Shown: in pieces, positions 8,686-17,329 of the stretch
Position numbering within the stretch: position 1 is the stretch's first letter
How the letters are laid out: each line of letters begins with the position of its first letter
Source of the DNA: Streptomyces sp. YIM 121038
Lineage (GTDB): Bacteria > Actinomycetota > Actinomycetes > Streptomycetales > Streptomycetaceae
Direction of reading: 5' to 3'
DNA length: 64,000 nucleotides
Assembly: GCF_006088715.1 (NCBI RefSeq)
Contig: NZ_CP030771.1
Coordinates: forward strand, 6,033,501 to 6,097,500
Made by a program: the position numbers and the translations under genes
Notes under the pieces: generated by a model
What the model saw: the letters and a program-made list of their open reading frames with translations, nothing else
Told to the model about the DNA's origin: nothing
Database searches by the model: none

Positions 8686-9479
8686 GCGCGAGCCCCGCCC
8701 ACACCGTCGAGTACATCCGCTACCGCGTGCCCGCCGAGCGCGCCGCCGAGTTCCTGTCCGCGTACACACGCGCCGCCGTGCCGCTGGCCGCGGCGCCGCA
8801 GTGCGTGGACTACGAACTCGCCCGCTGCGAAGAGGACGTCGAGCACTTCGTCCTGCGCATCACCTGGACCTCCACCAAGGACCACCTGGAGGGCTTCCGG
8901 TCCTCGGAGCACTTCCGGGACTTCTTCGCGCACGTCCGCCCGTACGTCGAGGACATCGAGGAGATGCGGCACTACGCGCCGACCCCGGTGCGCGGCACCG
9001 GCGCCTCGACGCCGACGCTGTACGCGTGGGCGGGCGGCGCGGAGCGCTTCGAGAAGCTCACGGAGGTCTTCTACGAGAAGGTCCTCGCCGACGACCTCCT
9101 CGCCCCGGTCTTCGCGGGCCTCGCGCCCGAGCACGCGGCGCACGTCGCGCAGTGGCTCGGCGAGGTCTTCGGCGGCCCGGCGGCGTACTCCCGCGCCCAC
9201 GGCGGGCCCGACGGCTCGGGAGCGCACGCCCACATGGTCTCCAAGCACCTCGGCAAGGGCATCACCGAGCCCCAGCGGCGCCGCTGGGTGAACCTCATCC
9301 AGGACGCGGCGGACGAGGCGGGCCTGCCCACCGACGCCGAGTTCCGCTCGGCGTTCGTGGCGTACGTGGAGTGGGGCACCCGCCTGGCCGTCTACTTCTC
9401 GGGCCCCGACGCGGCCCGCCCCGCCGACCAGCCCGTCCCCGCCTGGACCTGGGGCGCGGCCCCGCCGTACCAGCCCTGA
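8682..9479 (+). CDS. Antibiotic biosynthesis monooxygenase / truncated hemoglobin fusion protein
   Basis: 265 residues in two modules. Residues about 5-100 form an ABM ferredoxin-like domain (VEYIRYRVPAERAAEFLSAY, then HFVLRITWTSTKDHLEGFR). Residues about 115-250 form a group II truncated hemoglobin (LYAWAGGAERFEKLTEVFYEKV, then the helix with AHAHMVSKHLGKGITE carrying the probable proximal His). This chimera architecture has been described in actinomycetes, including Streptomyces. Heme-bound oxygen chemistry or quinone and NO detoxification has been suggested for such fusions. The protein is soluble and cytoplasmic. The ATG overlaps the HxlR stop by 4 nt. The substrate is unknown. Confidence 0.9.
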   Translation: MSASPAHTVEYIRYRVPAERAAEFLSAYTRAAVPLAAAPQCVDYELARCEEDVEHFVLRITWTSTKDHLEGFRSSEHFRDFFAHVRPYVEDIEEMRHYAPTPVRGTGASTPTLYAWAGGAERFEKLTEVFYEKVLADDLLAPVFAGLAPEHAAHVAQWLGEVFGGPAAYSRAHGGPDGSGAHAHMVSKHLGKGITEPQRRRWVNLIQDAADEAGLPTDAEFRSAFVAYVEWGTRLAVYFSGPDAARPADQPVPAWTWGAAPPYQP

Positions 9480-9497
9480 CGCGGCGCCGGGGAGCCG

Positions 9498-10385
9498 TCA
9501 GCGCACCCCCGCCGGGGACTCCGCCTGCCAGCTGGCCAGGAGGCGGAGGGCCTCGGCGGAGGGGGAGCCGGGCTCGGCGTGGTAGGTGATCAGGGACTGC
9601 TCCGTGTCGTCGGTGAGCCGCATCGTCTCGTACGACAGCGTCAGCCGGCCGACCAGCGGATGCCGCAGCTGCTTGACGCCGTGCCCCTTCTCCCGCACGT
9701 CGTGCGCCGCCCACAGCCGCCGGAACGTGTCGCTCTTCACGGAGAGCTCCCCGACGAGGGCCGACAGCTGCGGGTCGTTCGGATAGCAGCCCGCGTCCAT
9801 CCGCAGGAAGCTGACCATGTCGGACGTCTTCTGGTCCCACGTGTCGGCGAACAGCTCCCGCACGCCCGGGTCGAGGAAGACCAGCCGGGCCCAGTTCCGC
9901 TGCTCGCGCGGCAGCGCGCCCCAGTCGCCGAAGACGGCGGTGGCCATGCGGTTCCAGCCGAGGATGTCGGAGCGGCGCCCGCTGACGTACGCCGGGACGG
10001 TGTCCATCGCGTCGAGCAGCTGCTGCACCGCGGGCCGCAGCGTCTGCGTCGGCGCGACCCGCTTCCGCTTGTGCGCCGCGGGCTTGGCGAGGTGCGTGAG
10101 GTGCGCGTGCTCCGCGCTGGTCAGCCGCAGGGCGCGCGCGATGGCGTCGAGGACCTCGGCCGACACATTGCGGCCGTTGCCCTGCTCCAGGCGCGTGTAG
10201 TACGCCACCGAGACGCCCGCGAGCTGCGCCAGCTCCTCGCGGCGCAGCCCCGGGACCCGCCGGTGCCTGCCGTAGCCGGTCAGGCCGACGTCCTGGGGCT
10301 GGAGGCGGGCCCTGCGGGTGCGCAGGAACTCGCTCAGCTCGGCCCGGCGGTCCAGGCCCTCGGGTGCGGCGGCGTTCACGTCCAT
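9498..10385 (-). CDS. Helix-turn-helix regulator with MmyB-like ligand-binding domain
   Basis: 295 residues from ATG 10385 with GGAAG a few nt upstream. The N-terminal XRE-type HTH is at about 20-85 ([25 protein letters not shown]). The C-terminal region (about 110-290) matches the MmyB/MltR ligand-binding fold: [28 protein letters not shown], then [14 protein letters not shown]. Such regulators usually repress an adjacent oxidoreductase gene and bind a fatty-acid-like ligand. That agrees with the divergent alcohol dehydrogenase here. The intergenic operator (10412-10462) is the likely binding site. It converges with the hemoglobin fusion gene, 18 nt apart. Confidence 0.9.
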   Translation of the reverse strand: MDVNAAAPEGLDRRAELSEFLRTRRARLQPQDVGLTGYGRHRRVPGLRREELAQLAGVSVAYYTRLEQGNGRNVSAEVLDAIARALRLTSAEHAHLTHLAKPAAHKRKRVAPTQTLRPAVQQLLDAMDTVPAYVSGRRSDILGWNRMATAVFGDWGALPREQRNWARLVFLDPGVRELFADTWDQKTSDMVSFLRMDAGCYPNDPQLSALVGELSVKSDTFRRLWAAHDVREKGHGVKQLRHPLVGRLTLSYETMRLTDDTEQSLITYHAEPGSPSAEALRLLASWQAESPAGVR

Positions 10386-10411
10386 GTCTTCCAGTATTCC
10401 GGCGCGCGGCT

Positions 10412-10462
10412 GTGCGTACGCTCCTGAGCCTGATACCAGCAGTGGTACGCACACCGTGCGTA
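10412..10462. promoter_or_regulatory. Multi-half-site operator between HTH regulator and alcohol dehydrogenase
   Basis: Three copies of the half-site GTGCGTA(C) occur in alternating orientation: 10412-10419 (+), 10445-10452 (-) and 10456-10462 (+). The last two form TACGCAC-ACC-GTGCGTA. Overlapping them is the palindrome TACCA-GCAG-TGGTA (10434-10447). The array lies 27 nt from the regulator start and 19 nt from the dehydrogenase start, so it can govern both. Confidence 0.5.
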
Positions 10463-10480
10463 GGCACAGCGGAGGTCTGG

Positions 10481-11599
10481 GTGACCGCTCGCGCCGCTGC
10501 CAGGCTCGGTGGCATGACCGCACAGACAGCTCCGCAGACCACCACCCCGACCCCCGGGGCCCACCAGGTCCCGGCCTACGCCGCCCCCGCGGCCTCCGCG
10601 CCCCTGGAGCGCACCACCGTGCCGCGCCGCCCGGTCGGCGAGCACGACGTGCTGATCGACATCAAGTACGCCGGGATCTGTCACTCCGACATCCACCAGG
10701 CCCGTGACGGCTGGGGCGAGGGCATCTTCCCGATGGTGCCGGGACACGAGATCGCGGGCGTCGTCGCCGAGGTCGGCCCCGGCGTCACCAAGTTCGCGGT
10801 GGGCGACCGCGTCGGCGTCGGCTGCATGGTCGACTCCTGCCGCGTGTGCGACGCCTGCCGGGCGGGCCTGGAGCAGTACTGCGTCGAGGGCAACGTCCAG
10901 ACGTACAACGCGCTCGACAAGAACGGCGAGCCCACCTACGGCGGCTACTCCCGGCAGATCGTCGTCGACGAGGCCTTCACGCTGCGCATCCCCGACGGCC
11001 TCTCCCTGGACGTGGCCGCGCCGCTGCTGTGCGCGGGCATCACCACGTACTCCCCGCTCGCGCACTGGAACGCGGGCCCCGGCAAGAAGGTCGCGGTCGT
11101 CGGGCTCGGCGGCCTCGGCCACATGGCCGTCAGGATCGCGCACGCGATGGGCGCGGAGGTGACCGTCCTGTCGCAGACCCTGCGCAAGAAGGACGACGGG
11201 CTCCGGCTGGGCGCCGCCCACTACTACGCCACCGCTGACGACGCCACGTTCGAGCAGCTCGCGGGCTCCTTCGACCTGATCGTCTCCACGGTGTCGGCGC
11301 CGCTGCCCTTCGACAAGTACCTGGGCCTGCTGAAGACCGACGGCGCCCTGGTGAACGTGGGCGCCCCCGAGGAGCCCGTGTCCCTCAACGTCTTCTCGCT
11401 CATGCTCCAGCGCAAGACCCTCGCGGGCTCCGCCATCGGCGGCATCCCCGAGACCCAGGAGATGCTGGACTTCTGCGCCGAGCACGGCCTGGGCGCGGAG
11501 ATCGAGCTGATCAGCGCCGACCGGATCAACGAGGCCTACGAGCGGGTCCTGCGCAGCGACGTCCGCTACCGCTTCGTCATCGACGCCGCGACGATCTGA
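10481..11599 (+). CDS. Zinc-dependent NAD(P) alcohol dehydrogenase (cinnamyl-alcohol type MDR)
   Basis: 372 residues from GTG 10481, which has GGAGG 5 nt upstream. An ATG at 10514 (MTAQTAPQ) gives a more typical 361 residues but lacks a clear SD. It is a medium-chain dehydrogenase. The catalytic zinc site includes GICHSD and GHEIAG; a structural-zinc cysteine cluster runs [15 protein letters not shown]. The Rossmann fold is [12 protein letters not shown]. The sequence resembles YahK/CAD-type aldehyde reductases, which reduce aromatic or aliphatic aldehydes in the cytoplasm. It is divergent from the MmyB-like regulator. The downstream terminator belongs to a dispersed repeat. Confidence 0.92.
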   Translation: MTARAAARLGGMTAQTAPQTTTPTPGAHQVPAYAAPAASAPLERTTVPRRPVGEHDVLIDIKYAGICHSDIHQARDGWGEGIFPMVPGHEIAGVVAEVGPGVTKFAVGDRVGVGCMVDSCRVCDACRAGLEQYCVEGNVQTYNALDKNGEPTYGGYSRQIVVDEAFTLRIPDGLSLDVAAPLLCAGITTYSPLAHWNAGPGKKVAVVGLGGLGHMAVRIAHAMGAEVTVLSQTLRKKDDGLRLGAAHYYATADDATFEQLAGSFDLIVSTVSAPLPFDKYLGLLKTDGALVNVGAPEEPVSLNVFSLMLQRKTLAGSAIGGIPETQEMLDFCAEHGLGAEIELISADRINEAYERVLRSDVRYRFVIDAATI

Positions 11600-11600
11600 T

Positions 11601-11702
11601 GCCGGACGGGCTGGAAGATCCAGCCCCTCCGGCGTTTGAGGAGCGGGGGTCTGGGGGCGGAGCCTCCAGTTCGGGAAGGGGTGGGTCTGGGGCGCCCCGC
11701 GA
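11601..11702. repeat. Dispersed streptomycete intergenic repeat, copy 1 (includes hairpin terminator)
   Basis: The 5' part is a 15-bp inverted repeat (11601-11615 and 11619-11633, one mismatch, loop AGA) that should terminate the dehydrogenase transcript. It continues into CCGGCGTTTGAGGAGCGGG, GGGGGCGGAGCC and GGGGCGCCCCGCGAGG blocks. The same blocks recur at 42,738-42,841 and, inverted and partial, at 46,857-46,980. Confidence 0.7.
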
Positions 11703-11868
11703 GGGCCCTCTGGTTCCGGGGGACTAGGACGCATGGCGCAGCGATGGCCGGGCCGGTGACGGATGCCGGTGGCGGCAGCCCGGCCGTAGCGTTCCGGGTG
11801 TCAGCACGACAGACGGCAGAGAGCCGGCGCCGGGGCGGCCCGGCCGGGCTCCGGAGGAGGTCCGCACG

Positions 11869-12258
11869 ATGAGCATCGAGCTGAACCACACCATCGTCCA
11901 CGCCGAGGACACGCAGGCGTCCGCGCAGTTCCTCGCCGACATCCTGGGGCTCCAGGTCGGCCCCCAGTACGGTCCGTTCACCCCCGTGGAGATCCCCAAC
12001 GGCGTCACGCTCGACTACTACGAGGGCGACGGCGAACCGTTCGTGCCGCAGCACTACGCGTTCATGGTCTCGGAGCCGGAGTTCGACGAGATCTTCGGCC
12101 GCATCAAGGAGCGGGGCCTGACCTACTGGGCGGACCCGCACCACACGCGGGAGAACGCGATCAACACGAACGACGGCGGCCGCGGGCTCTACTGGGACGA
12201 CCCCAACGGTCACAAGCTGGAGATCATCACCAGGCCGTACGGATCCGGGGACGCCTGA
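11869..12258 (+). CDS. VOC family (glyoxalase/dioxygenase fold) protein
   Basis: 129 residues from ATG 11869 behind a GGAGGAGG. It shows the beta-alpha-beta-beta-beta repeats of the vicinal oxygen chelate superfamily. NHTIVHAED is the first metal-ligand strand. DDPNGHKLEIITRP is the terminal strand with the conserved Gly-His-x-Leu-Glu ending. Members include glyoxalases, fosfomycin/bleomycin resistance proteins and extradiol dioxygenases. The substrate cannot be deduced. A 27-bp duplication covers its last codons and stop (see repeat). Confidence 0.85.
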   Translation: MSIELNHTIVHAEDTQASAQFLADILGLQVGPQYGPFTPVEIPNGVTLDYYEGDGEPFVPQHYAFMVSEPEFDEIFGRIKERGLTYWADPHHTRENAINTNDGGRGLYWDDPNGHKLEIITRPYGSGDA

Positions 12259-12287
12259 CCGCCGTACGGGTCCGGGGACGCCTGACC
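12234..12287. repeat. 27-bp tandem duplication at the 3' end of the VOC gene
   Basis: 12234-12260 and 12261-12287 are identical except A12243/G12270. Each contains the GCCTGA stop context. The second copy lies outside the reading frame's end. Confidence 0.85.
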
Positions 12288-12306
12288 CCGGGGGCCCGCG
12301 TGCGGG

Positions 12307-13101
12307 TCACTCCCCGTGCAGGAACGCGAGGACCAGGGGCGTCGCCACGTCCGCGAACTCCTCGAAGTACGCGTGCCGGGCGCCCGGGACGAGCCGCATC
12401 CGGGCGTCCGCGATCCGCTCGGCGAGCAGCGGGGCGTTGGCCGTCGGGTTGAAGGCGTCGTCGTCGCCGTGCACCACGAGCGTCGGCGCCTTGATCCGCA
12501 GCAGCGCGTCCCACGCGTCGTGGCGGGCGCTGGCCCGCAGATGACGCCGCCGGGCGTGCCCGGGCATCGTCGGATCCCCGAGCGTGGGGAACGCGGTGCG
12601 CCCCGCCGCCTCCTGCGCCGCCAGCCACGCGGGTGTGTACATCAGCTCCCGCAGGGCGCGCGCCGCCGCCTCCTGGTCCGGCTGCGTGAGGGCGCGCCGG
12701 ACCTCGGGCCCGCGCTCCACGCCGTGCGGCGCCCCCGGTGAGGTGCACCCCAGGACGAGCCGGTCCACGAGGTCCGGCCGGTCGGCGGCGAGCCACTGGG
12801 CGACCCGCCCGCCCATCGACGTGCCGTACACGTGGGCCCGCTCGATCCCGGCGTCCGCGAGGACGGCCGCGACGTCGTCGGCGAACCCGCGCGTGCTGTA
12901 CGAGTCCGTGTCCGGCCGGTCGCTCTCGCCGGTCCCGCGCCAGTCCGGCGTCACCACGGTGAACGCGGCGGCGAAGTCCGCCACGACGGGGTCCCACCAG
13001 CGCCGGCTGTTGGACTGCCCGCTCAGCAGGACCAGCGGCTCACCGGAGCCTTGCAGTGCGTAGGCGAGTCCGGTGCCGTCGTCGGCGAAGGCGAGGGGCA
13101 T
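12307..13101 (-). CDS. Alpha/beta fold hydrolase
   Basis: 264 residues. It has an oxyanion strand LVLLSGQSNSRRWWDP, nucleophile elbow GTSMGG with S95, an acid in VVHGDDDAF and the terminal His in GARHAYFEE. This is a complete alpha/beta hydrolase triad without signal peptide, so it is cytoplasmic. The family includes esterases, lactonases and 3-oxoadipate enol-lactonase-like proteins. Its start is 3 nt after the msrA stop, so both are probably read from the msrA promoter. That pairing would suggest repair or clearance of oxidised compounds, but the substrate is unknown. Confidence 0.87.
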   Translation of the reverse strand: MPLAFADDGTGLAYALQGSGEPLVLLSGQSNSRRWWDPVVADFAAAFTVVTPDWRGTGESDRPDTDSYSTRGFADDVAAVLADAGIERAHVYGTSMGGRVAQWLAADRPDLVDRLVLGCTSPGAPHGVERGPEVRRALTQPDQEAAARALRELMYTPAWLAAQEAAGRTAFPTLGDPTMPGHARRRHLRASARHDAWDALLRIKAPTLVVHGDDDAFNPTANAPLLAERIADARMRLVPGARHAYFEEFADVATPLVLAFLHGE

Positions 13102-13104
13102 GAC

Positions 13105-13812
13105 CTACCGCGCGGCTTCCGGCGCGGGGGCGATGCCGGTGGGGCAGGCCCGGCCCCAGTTCGTCGCGGAGGGGCTGCTCAGCTCGACGCCGGTGCCGCC
13201 GATGCCGCAGTACCCGTCGGGGTTCTTGTCCAGGTACTGCTGGTGGTAGGGCTCGGCGGGCCAGAAGGCGCGGTCCTCGGCGGGCAGCACCGTCGTGGTG
13301 ATCGTGCCGAGGCCCGCGGCCGTGAGGACCTGCTGGTAGGCCTCGCGGGACGCGGTGGCCGTCTCCTCCTGGACGGGGGAGTGGGTGTAGACCGCCGAGC
13401 GGTACTGCGTGCCCACGTCATTGCCCTGGCGGAAGCCCTGCGTCGGGTTGTGCGACTCCCAGAAGACCTTCAGGAGCTCGGCGTAGGTGACCTTGGAGGG
13501 GTCGAAGACGACGCGGACCACCTCGGTGTGGCCGGTCAGGCCGGAGCACACCTCTTCGTAGGACGGGTTCTTGGTGAATCCGCCCTGGTAGCCGACCAGG
13601 GTCGTCCAGACGCCGTCCGTCTGCCAGAACTTGCGCTCCGCGCCCCAGAAGCAGCCGAGCCCGAAGTCCGCCACCTCCAGGCCCTCGGGATACGGGCCCT
13701 GGAGGGCGGTACCGAGGACGGTGTGCCGGGAGGGGACCTCGAACTCGGGGGTCTCGCGGCCCTTCAGGGCCTCCTCGGGAGTCGGGAGCACGGGGGTGCG
13801 GCCGAAGATCAT
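13105..13812 (-). CDS. msrA: Peptide methionine sulfoxide reductase MsrA
   Basis: 235 residues with AGGAGG just before the ATG. The catalytic motif GCFWGAE places the nucleophile at C54. The downstream [26 protein letters not shown] and YCGIGG segments are the standard MsrA landmarks. It reduces the S-epimer of methionine sulfoxide in proteins using thioredoxin. An N-terminal extension of about 45 residues is usual for actinobacterial forms. The hydrolase gene follows 3 nt downstream. Confidence 0.95.
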   Translation of the reverse strand: MIFGRTPVLPTPEEALKGRETPEFEVPSRHTVLGTALQGPYPEGLEVADFGLGCFWGAERKFWQTDGVWTTLVGYQGGFTKNPSYEEVCSGLTGHTEVVRVVFDPSKVTYAELLKVFWESHNPTQGFRQGNDVGTQYRSAVYTHSPVQEETATASREAYQQVLTAAGLGTITTTVLPAEDRAFWPAEPYHQQYLDKNPDGYCGIGGTGVELSSPSATNWGRACPTGIAPAPEAAR

Positions 13813-13922
13813 CGGGTCCTCCTGGAGCAGGTGTCGGCGTGATGCTCAACGTCTGGGGGCGGCCGGGAATTCCTCGGCCGCCCCGGACAGTCCCTTCCGG
13901 GTCGGCCCGCCCCGGGCAGGCC

Positions 13923-15041
13923 CTAGTGCGGCAGCGTCGCCGGGCTGCCGCCATTGGCCTCGTAGCCCGCGACCGCCAGGGCGCGATACACCGCGTAGTC
14001 CGCCGCGGGGTCCCCGGAAAGCGTCCAGGGCAGCGCCCCCACGTGGCCGTCGACGAGCACCAGCTGGTGCATGGCCTCGCTCCAGCGCTCGCCGCGGACC
14101 AGGAAGAAGACCAGGAGGTGCCGGACGTGGGCCAGCATCGGGTCGTCGGGGCGGGCCGAGTGCACCGCGAACTGGGCGCCCTCGACGGCCTTGGTCACGA
14201 CCTCGCTCTGGTAGAACCCGCGCACCATGTTGACCTCGGGCAGGTGCTCGTACACCGCGAAGAGGGGGAGCGCGGAGAGCAGCGAGCCCCGGGGCGCGCG
14301 GGCGGCGGCCGCCTCGGCGAAGGAGAAGGCCTCCTCGCGGGTGCCGTGCCACTTCTCGCACCAGTAGTGCAGCGCCGCCAGGTGCGCGCCCATGTGCGCC
14401 GGCGCGCGGTCCAGGATCTTCAGCCACACCTGCTCGAACTCCGCGCGCGGATAGGCGAGTCCGCGGGCGATGGACAGCTCGATGACGTACGGGATCGGGT
14501 CGCCGGGGGAGAGCAGCGCCGCCTGGCCGCAGGCCGCCCTGGCCTCCTCCAGGATGATGCGGAACTCGTCCGTCCCCGGGGTCGACGTGCGCCAGGCCTG
14601 CTGCACCAGGAACTCCGCGTGCACGGCCGCGCCGCCCGCGTCCTTCTCGGCCTCCGCGCGCCACACCCGCAGCCACTGGCCGCCCGGGGTGTCGCTGACC
14701 CCGCCGGGCCGCTGCTGCAGCTCCAGGGACGCGGCGCCCGCGAAGGCCTGCACGCGCTGCCAGCGCTGCTCGCCGTGCACCTCCGTCCCGGCGAGGAGCT
14801 GGGCGGCGCCGCGCCAGTCCTGGGTGCGCTGCACCAGGTCGAGCACCTCGACCAGGTCGGCGTCCGGTCCCGGCATGCGGATGTCCAGGTCCTCCTGGCG
14901 CGCGAAGCCGTAGTTCGCCGGGTCCGCCGCGTCCGGGGCGCCCGGGTGCACCTGGCGGATTCCGGCGCGCCTGCGCAGCAGGACCGGCCCGAGGACCGCC
15001 CCGATCATGACCACTGCCATCAGGACCCAGAGAATCTCCAT
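13923..15041 (-). CDS. Conserved membrane-anchored hypothetical protein (TPR-like helices)
   Basis: 372 residues. MEILWVLMAVVMIGAVLGPVLL is an N-terminal membrane anchor followed by RRR. The rest is soluble and rich in amphipathic helices (for example LVEVLDLVQRTQDWRGAAQLL and YVIELSIARGLAYPRAEFEQVW), reminiscent of degenerate tetratricopeptide or DUF4034-like repeats. I do not recognise a named family. The ATG at 15041 has GGAGG only 1 nt away, which is unusually close, so the exact start is uncertain. It is divergent from cystathionine gamma-synthase. Confidence 0.7.
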   Translation of the reverse strand: MEILWVLMAVVMIGAVLGPVLLRRRAGIRQVHPGAPDAADPANYGFARQEDLDIRMPGPDADLVEVLDLVQRTQDWRGAAQLLAGTEVHGEQRWQRVQAFAGAASLELQQRPGGVSDTPGGQWLRVWRAEAEKDAGGAAVHAEFLVQQAWRTSTPGTDEFRIILEEARAACGQAALLSPGDPIPYVIELSIARGLAYPRAEFEQVWLKILDRAPAHMGAHLAALHYWCEKWHGTREEAFSFAEAAAARAPRGSLLSALPLFAVYEHLPEVNMVRGFYQSEVVTKAVEGAQFAVHSARPDDPMLAHVRHLLVFFLVRGERWSEAMHQLVLVDGHVGALPWTLSGDPAADYAVYRALAVAGYEANGGSPATLPH

Positions 15042-15162
15042 GCCTCCAAGCGAACCAGACGTCTGTGACAATTGGCCAACCTGACCGTCCGCGCAGGCCA
15101 AACGGCTCGTGGCGGCCGCCCCGCCCGGCCCGCGGCGCCGCCTCGCACTACGCTCAGGCCGC

Positions 15163-16317
15163 ATGAGTGACTCGCACAGCAGCCAGAGCTTCGAGACCGT
15201 AGCCATCCACGCGGGCAACACCGCCGACCCGCTCACGGGCGCCGTCGTCCCGCCCATCTACCAGGTGTCCACGTACAAGCAGGACGGAGTCGGCGGACTC
15301 CGCGGCGGTTACGAGTACAGCCGCAGCGCCAACCCCACCCGTACCGCGCTCGAGGAGAACCTCGCCGCCCTGGAGAACGGCCGCCGCGGCCTCGCCTTCG
15401 CCTCCGGGCTCGCCGCCGAGGACTGCCTGCTGCGTACGCTGCTCGCCCCCGGCGACCACGTGGTCATCCCCAACGACGCGTACGGCGGTACGTTCCGCCT
15501 CTTCGCGAAGGTCGTCGCGCGGTGGGGCGTGGAGTGGTCCGTCGCGGACACCTCGGACCCGGCGTCCGTACGAGCGGCCCTCACCCCCAAGACGAAGGCC
15601 GTCTGGGTCGAGACCCCCTCCAACCCGCTGCTCGGCATCACGGACATCGCCGCCGTCGCGCAGATCGCCCACGAGGCGGGCGCCCGCCTGGTCGTGGACA
15701 ACACCTTCGCCAGCCCCTACCTCCAGCAGCCGCTCGCCCTCGGTGCCGACGTCGTCGTGCACTCGATGACGAAGTACATGGGCGGCCACTCGGACGTCGT
15801 GGGCGGCGCCCTGATCGTCAACGACGACGCCCTGGGCGAGGAGCTCGCCTACCACCAGAACGCGATGGGCGCGGTCGCCGGGCCCTTCGACTCCTGGCTG
15901 GTGCTGCGCGGCGTCAAGACCCTCGCCGTCCGCATGGACCGGCACAGCGAGAACGCGACCCGCGTCGCCGAGATGCTGACCAGCCACGCGCGCGTGACCA
16001 ACGTCTTCTACCCGGGTCTCGACTCGCACCCCGGCCACGAGATCGCCGCCAAGCAGATGAAGGCCTTCGGCGGCATGGTGTCGTTCCAGGTCGAGGGCGG
16101 CGAAGAGGCGGCCGTGGAGGTCTGCAACCGGGCCCGCCTGTTCACGCTCGGCGAGTCCCTCGGCGGCGTGGAGTCCCTGATCGAGCACCCCGGCCGCATG
16201 ACGCACGCCTCCGTGGCGGGCTCGGCCCTGGAGGTCCCGGCCGACCTGGTGCGCCTGTCGGTGGGCATCGAGGCGGTCGACGACCTCCTCGCGGACCTCA
16301 AGCAGGCCCTGGGCTAG
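15163..16317 (+). CDS. metB: Cystathionine gamma-synthase (Cys/Met metabolism PLP enzyme)
   Basis: 384 residues from ATG 15163. Landmarks of the Cys/Met fold-type I family are YEYSRSANPTR, FASGLAAED, YGGTFRLF, VDNTFASPYLQQP and the PLP lysine K204 in HSMTKYMGGHSD. The enzyme condenses O-succinylhomoserine (or O-acetylhomoserine) with cysteine to cystathionine in methionine synthesis. Cystathionine gamma-lyase of reverse transsulfuration cannot be excluded from motifs alone. No riboswitch is visible in the 121-nt leader. A bidirectional hairpin follows. Confidence 0.9.
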   Translation: MSDSHSSQSFETVAIHAGNTADPLTGAVVPPIYQVSTYKQDGVGGLRGGYEYSRSANPTRTALEENLAALENGRRGLAFASGLAAEDCLLRTLLAPGDHVVIPNDAYGGTFRLFAKVVARWGVEWSVADTSDPASVRAALTPKTKAVWVETPSNPLLGITDIAAVAQIAHEAGARLVVDNTFASPYLQQPLALGADVVVHSMTKYMGGHSDVVGGALIVNDDALGEELAYHQNAMGAVAGPFDSWLVLRGVKTLAVRMDRHSENATRVAEMLTSHARVTNVFYPGLDSHPGHEIAAKQMKAFGGMVSFQVEGGEEAAVEVCNRARLFTLGESLGGVESLIEHPGRMTHASVAGSALEVPADLVRLSVGIEAVDDLLADLKQALG

Positions 16318-16338
16318 TCCGGTCGCCCGGACAACCCG

Positions 16339-16375
16339 GCCGCCGCTCACGGGCTACCAGCGCGTGAGCGGCGGC
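16339..16375. terminator. Bidirectional hairpin overlapping the end of the minus-strand membrane gene
   Basis: Perfect 13-bp arms (16339-16351, 16363-16375) with an 11-nt loop. The stop codon of the minus-strand gene lies in the loop and its last codons lie in the right arm. Confidence 0.65.
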
Positions 16376-16608
16376 GTCGTCCGCGACGGCGGCTCCACCC
16401 ACGGCTGCGCCGTCGAGGCCCACACGGCGAAGGCCACCGCGGCCGCGAGCAGCAGCAGCCACAGCAGCCGCCGCACGGCCGTGCGGCGCCGCAGGGAGCG
16501 CGCGCCGCGCCGCACCGCCTCCGCGTGCAGCTCGGGCGGCACGGACGCGGGCGCCCCCGTGTCCAGGAGCCGTCGTACGGCCGCCTCACCGCGCTCCTGC
16601 TGACTCAT
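16354..16608 (-). CDS. Small single-pass membrane protein
   Basis: 84 residues from ATG 16608. An N-terminal soluble helix (MSQQERGEAAVRRLLDTG) leads to a basic RRGARSLRRR segment and one transmembrane helix (LLWLLLLAAAVAFAVWAS), then a short outside tail. Its start overlaps the stop of the sigma-like gene as ATGA, so the two are coupled. By position it could be an anti-sigma or membrane partner of that protein, but no zinc-binding anti-sigma motif is present. Confidence 0.65.
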   Translation of the reverse strand: MSQQERGEAAVRRLLDTGAPASVPPELHAEAVRRGARSLRRRTAVRRLLWLLLLAAAVAFAVWASTAQPWVEPPSRTTPPLTRW

Positions 16609-17090
16609 GACGAGGCCGCCTCCCCCAGGGCCGGTACCGCGGGGGCGGGCCCCCGGGGCGGGTGCAGGACGGTGGCGACGGCGCGGGCGCTCACGGCGCG
16701 CACGCGCTCCGGCGGCAGCCCGAGCAGCGCCGCGGTCTGCTCCTCGGCGACGCCTTCGTAGAGACGCAGGACGAGAACGAGCCGCTCCAGGGGGGACAGC
16801 CGGGCGAGCAGCCCTCCGTGGCCGCGGTAGCGCCACCAGGCACCGCGCGCGTAGTGCACGGCCACGTGCGTACGGGTGCGGTCGTAGGGGTCCTCGCCCC
16901 GCATCCGGTCCCAGGAGGCGTACGTCGCGGCGAGCGCGCGGGTCAGCAGCGTCCGCGCGCGGGGGTTGGCGTCCGGCCGCTCACCGGTGAGCAGCGTGGC
17001 GGCATGCAGGAGACGCCCTGCCGCGCCCGCGACGAACGCCTGGAACTCCCGGGCGCGGCGGGCCTGTTGGGCGGCCTGCCGCTCTCGCAC
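16605..17090 (-). CDS. Degenerate SigE-like ECF sigma factor
   Basis: 161 residues from GTG 17090 with GGGAGG upstream. The C-terminal part (RLSPLERLVLVLRLYEGVAEEQTAALLGLPPERVRAVSARAV) is a clear sigma region 4 helix-turn-helix. The N-terminal part (REFQAFVAGAAGRLLHAATLLTGE) resembles region 2 of SigE-family factors. The normally conserved DLVQETF-type core is missing, replaced by NPRARTLLTRALAATYASWDR. It may therefore be an atypical or non-functional sigma factor. It is coupled to the small membrane protein gene. Confidence 0.65.
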   Translation of the reverse strand: MRERQAAQQARRAREFQAFVAGAAGRLLHAATLLTGERPDANPRARTLLTRALAATYASWDRMRGEDPYDRTRTHVAVHYARGAWWRYRGHGGLLARLSPLERLVLVLRLYEGVAEEQTAALLGLPPERVRAVSARAVATVLHPPRGPAPAVPALGEAASS

Positions 17091-17294
17091 CGTGCCTCCC
17101 GCCGTCCGGCGTAGGGGGACCCGGTTTCATCTGAGGCCAGGCACGGCGCCCAGGTCAAGAGCCCGGCACGAGCGGAACCTCGCGCTCGGGCACCCGGGCG
17201 TGGAACAGGTCGTCATGAGCCACGCCCCCGTACGGGCCGTGCGGAGCGGACTCCGCGCGGTCGGCGCTCGTCAGCGCCCTCCCGTACGAGGGCC

Positions 17295-17325
17295 GGGGCC
17301 GCGGCAGTCGGCGAACCGCGGCCCC
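17295..17325. terminator. Hairpin terminator after the MarR gene
   Basis: 10-bp perfect arms GGGGCCGCGG (17295-17304) and CCGCGGCCCC (17316-17325) with an 11-nt loop, 5 nt past the minus-strand MarR stop. Confidence 0.7.
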
Positions 17326-17329
17326 GGGC

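Noticed and set aside
10434..10447. TACCAGCAGTGGTA considered as a phage attachment site
   Set aside because: No integrase or flanking repeat; it fits better as an operator half in a divergent promoter.
15042..15162. Possible SAM riboswitch before cystathionine gamma-synthase
   Set aside because: The leader is 121 nt and shows no SAM-riboswitch-like paired stems or conserved core.
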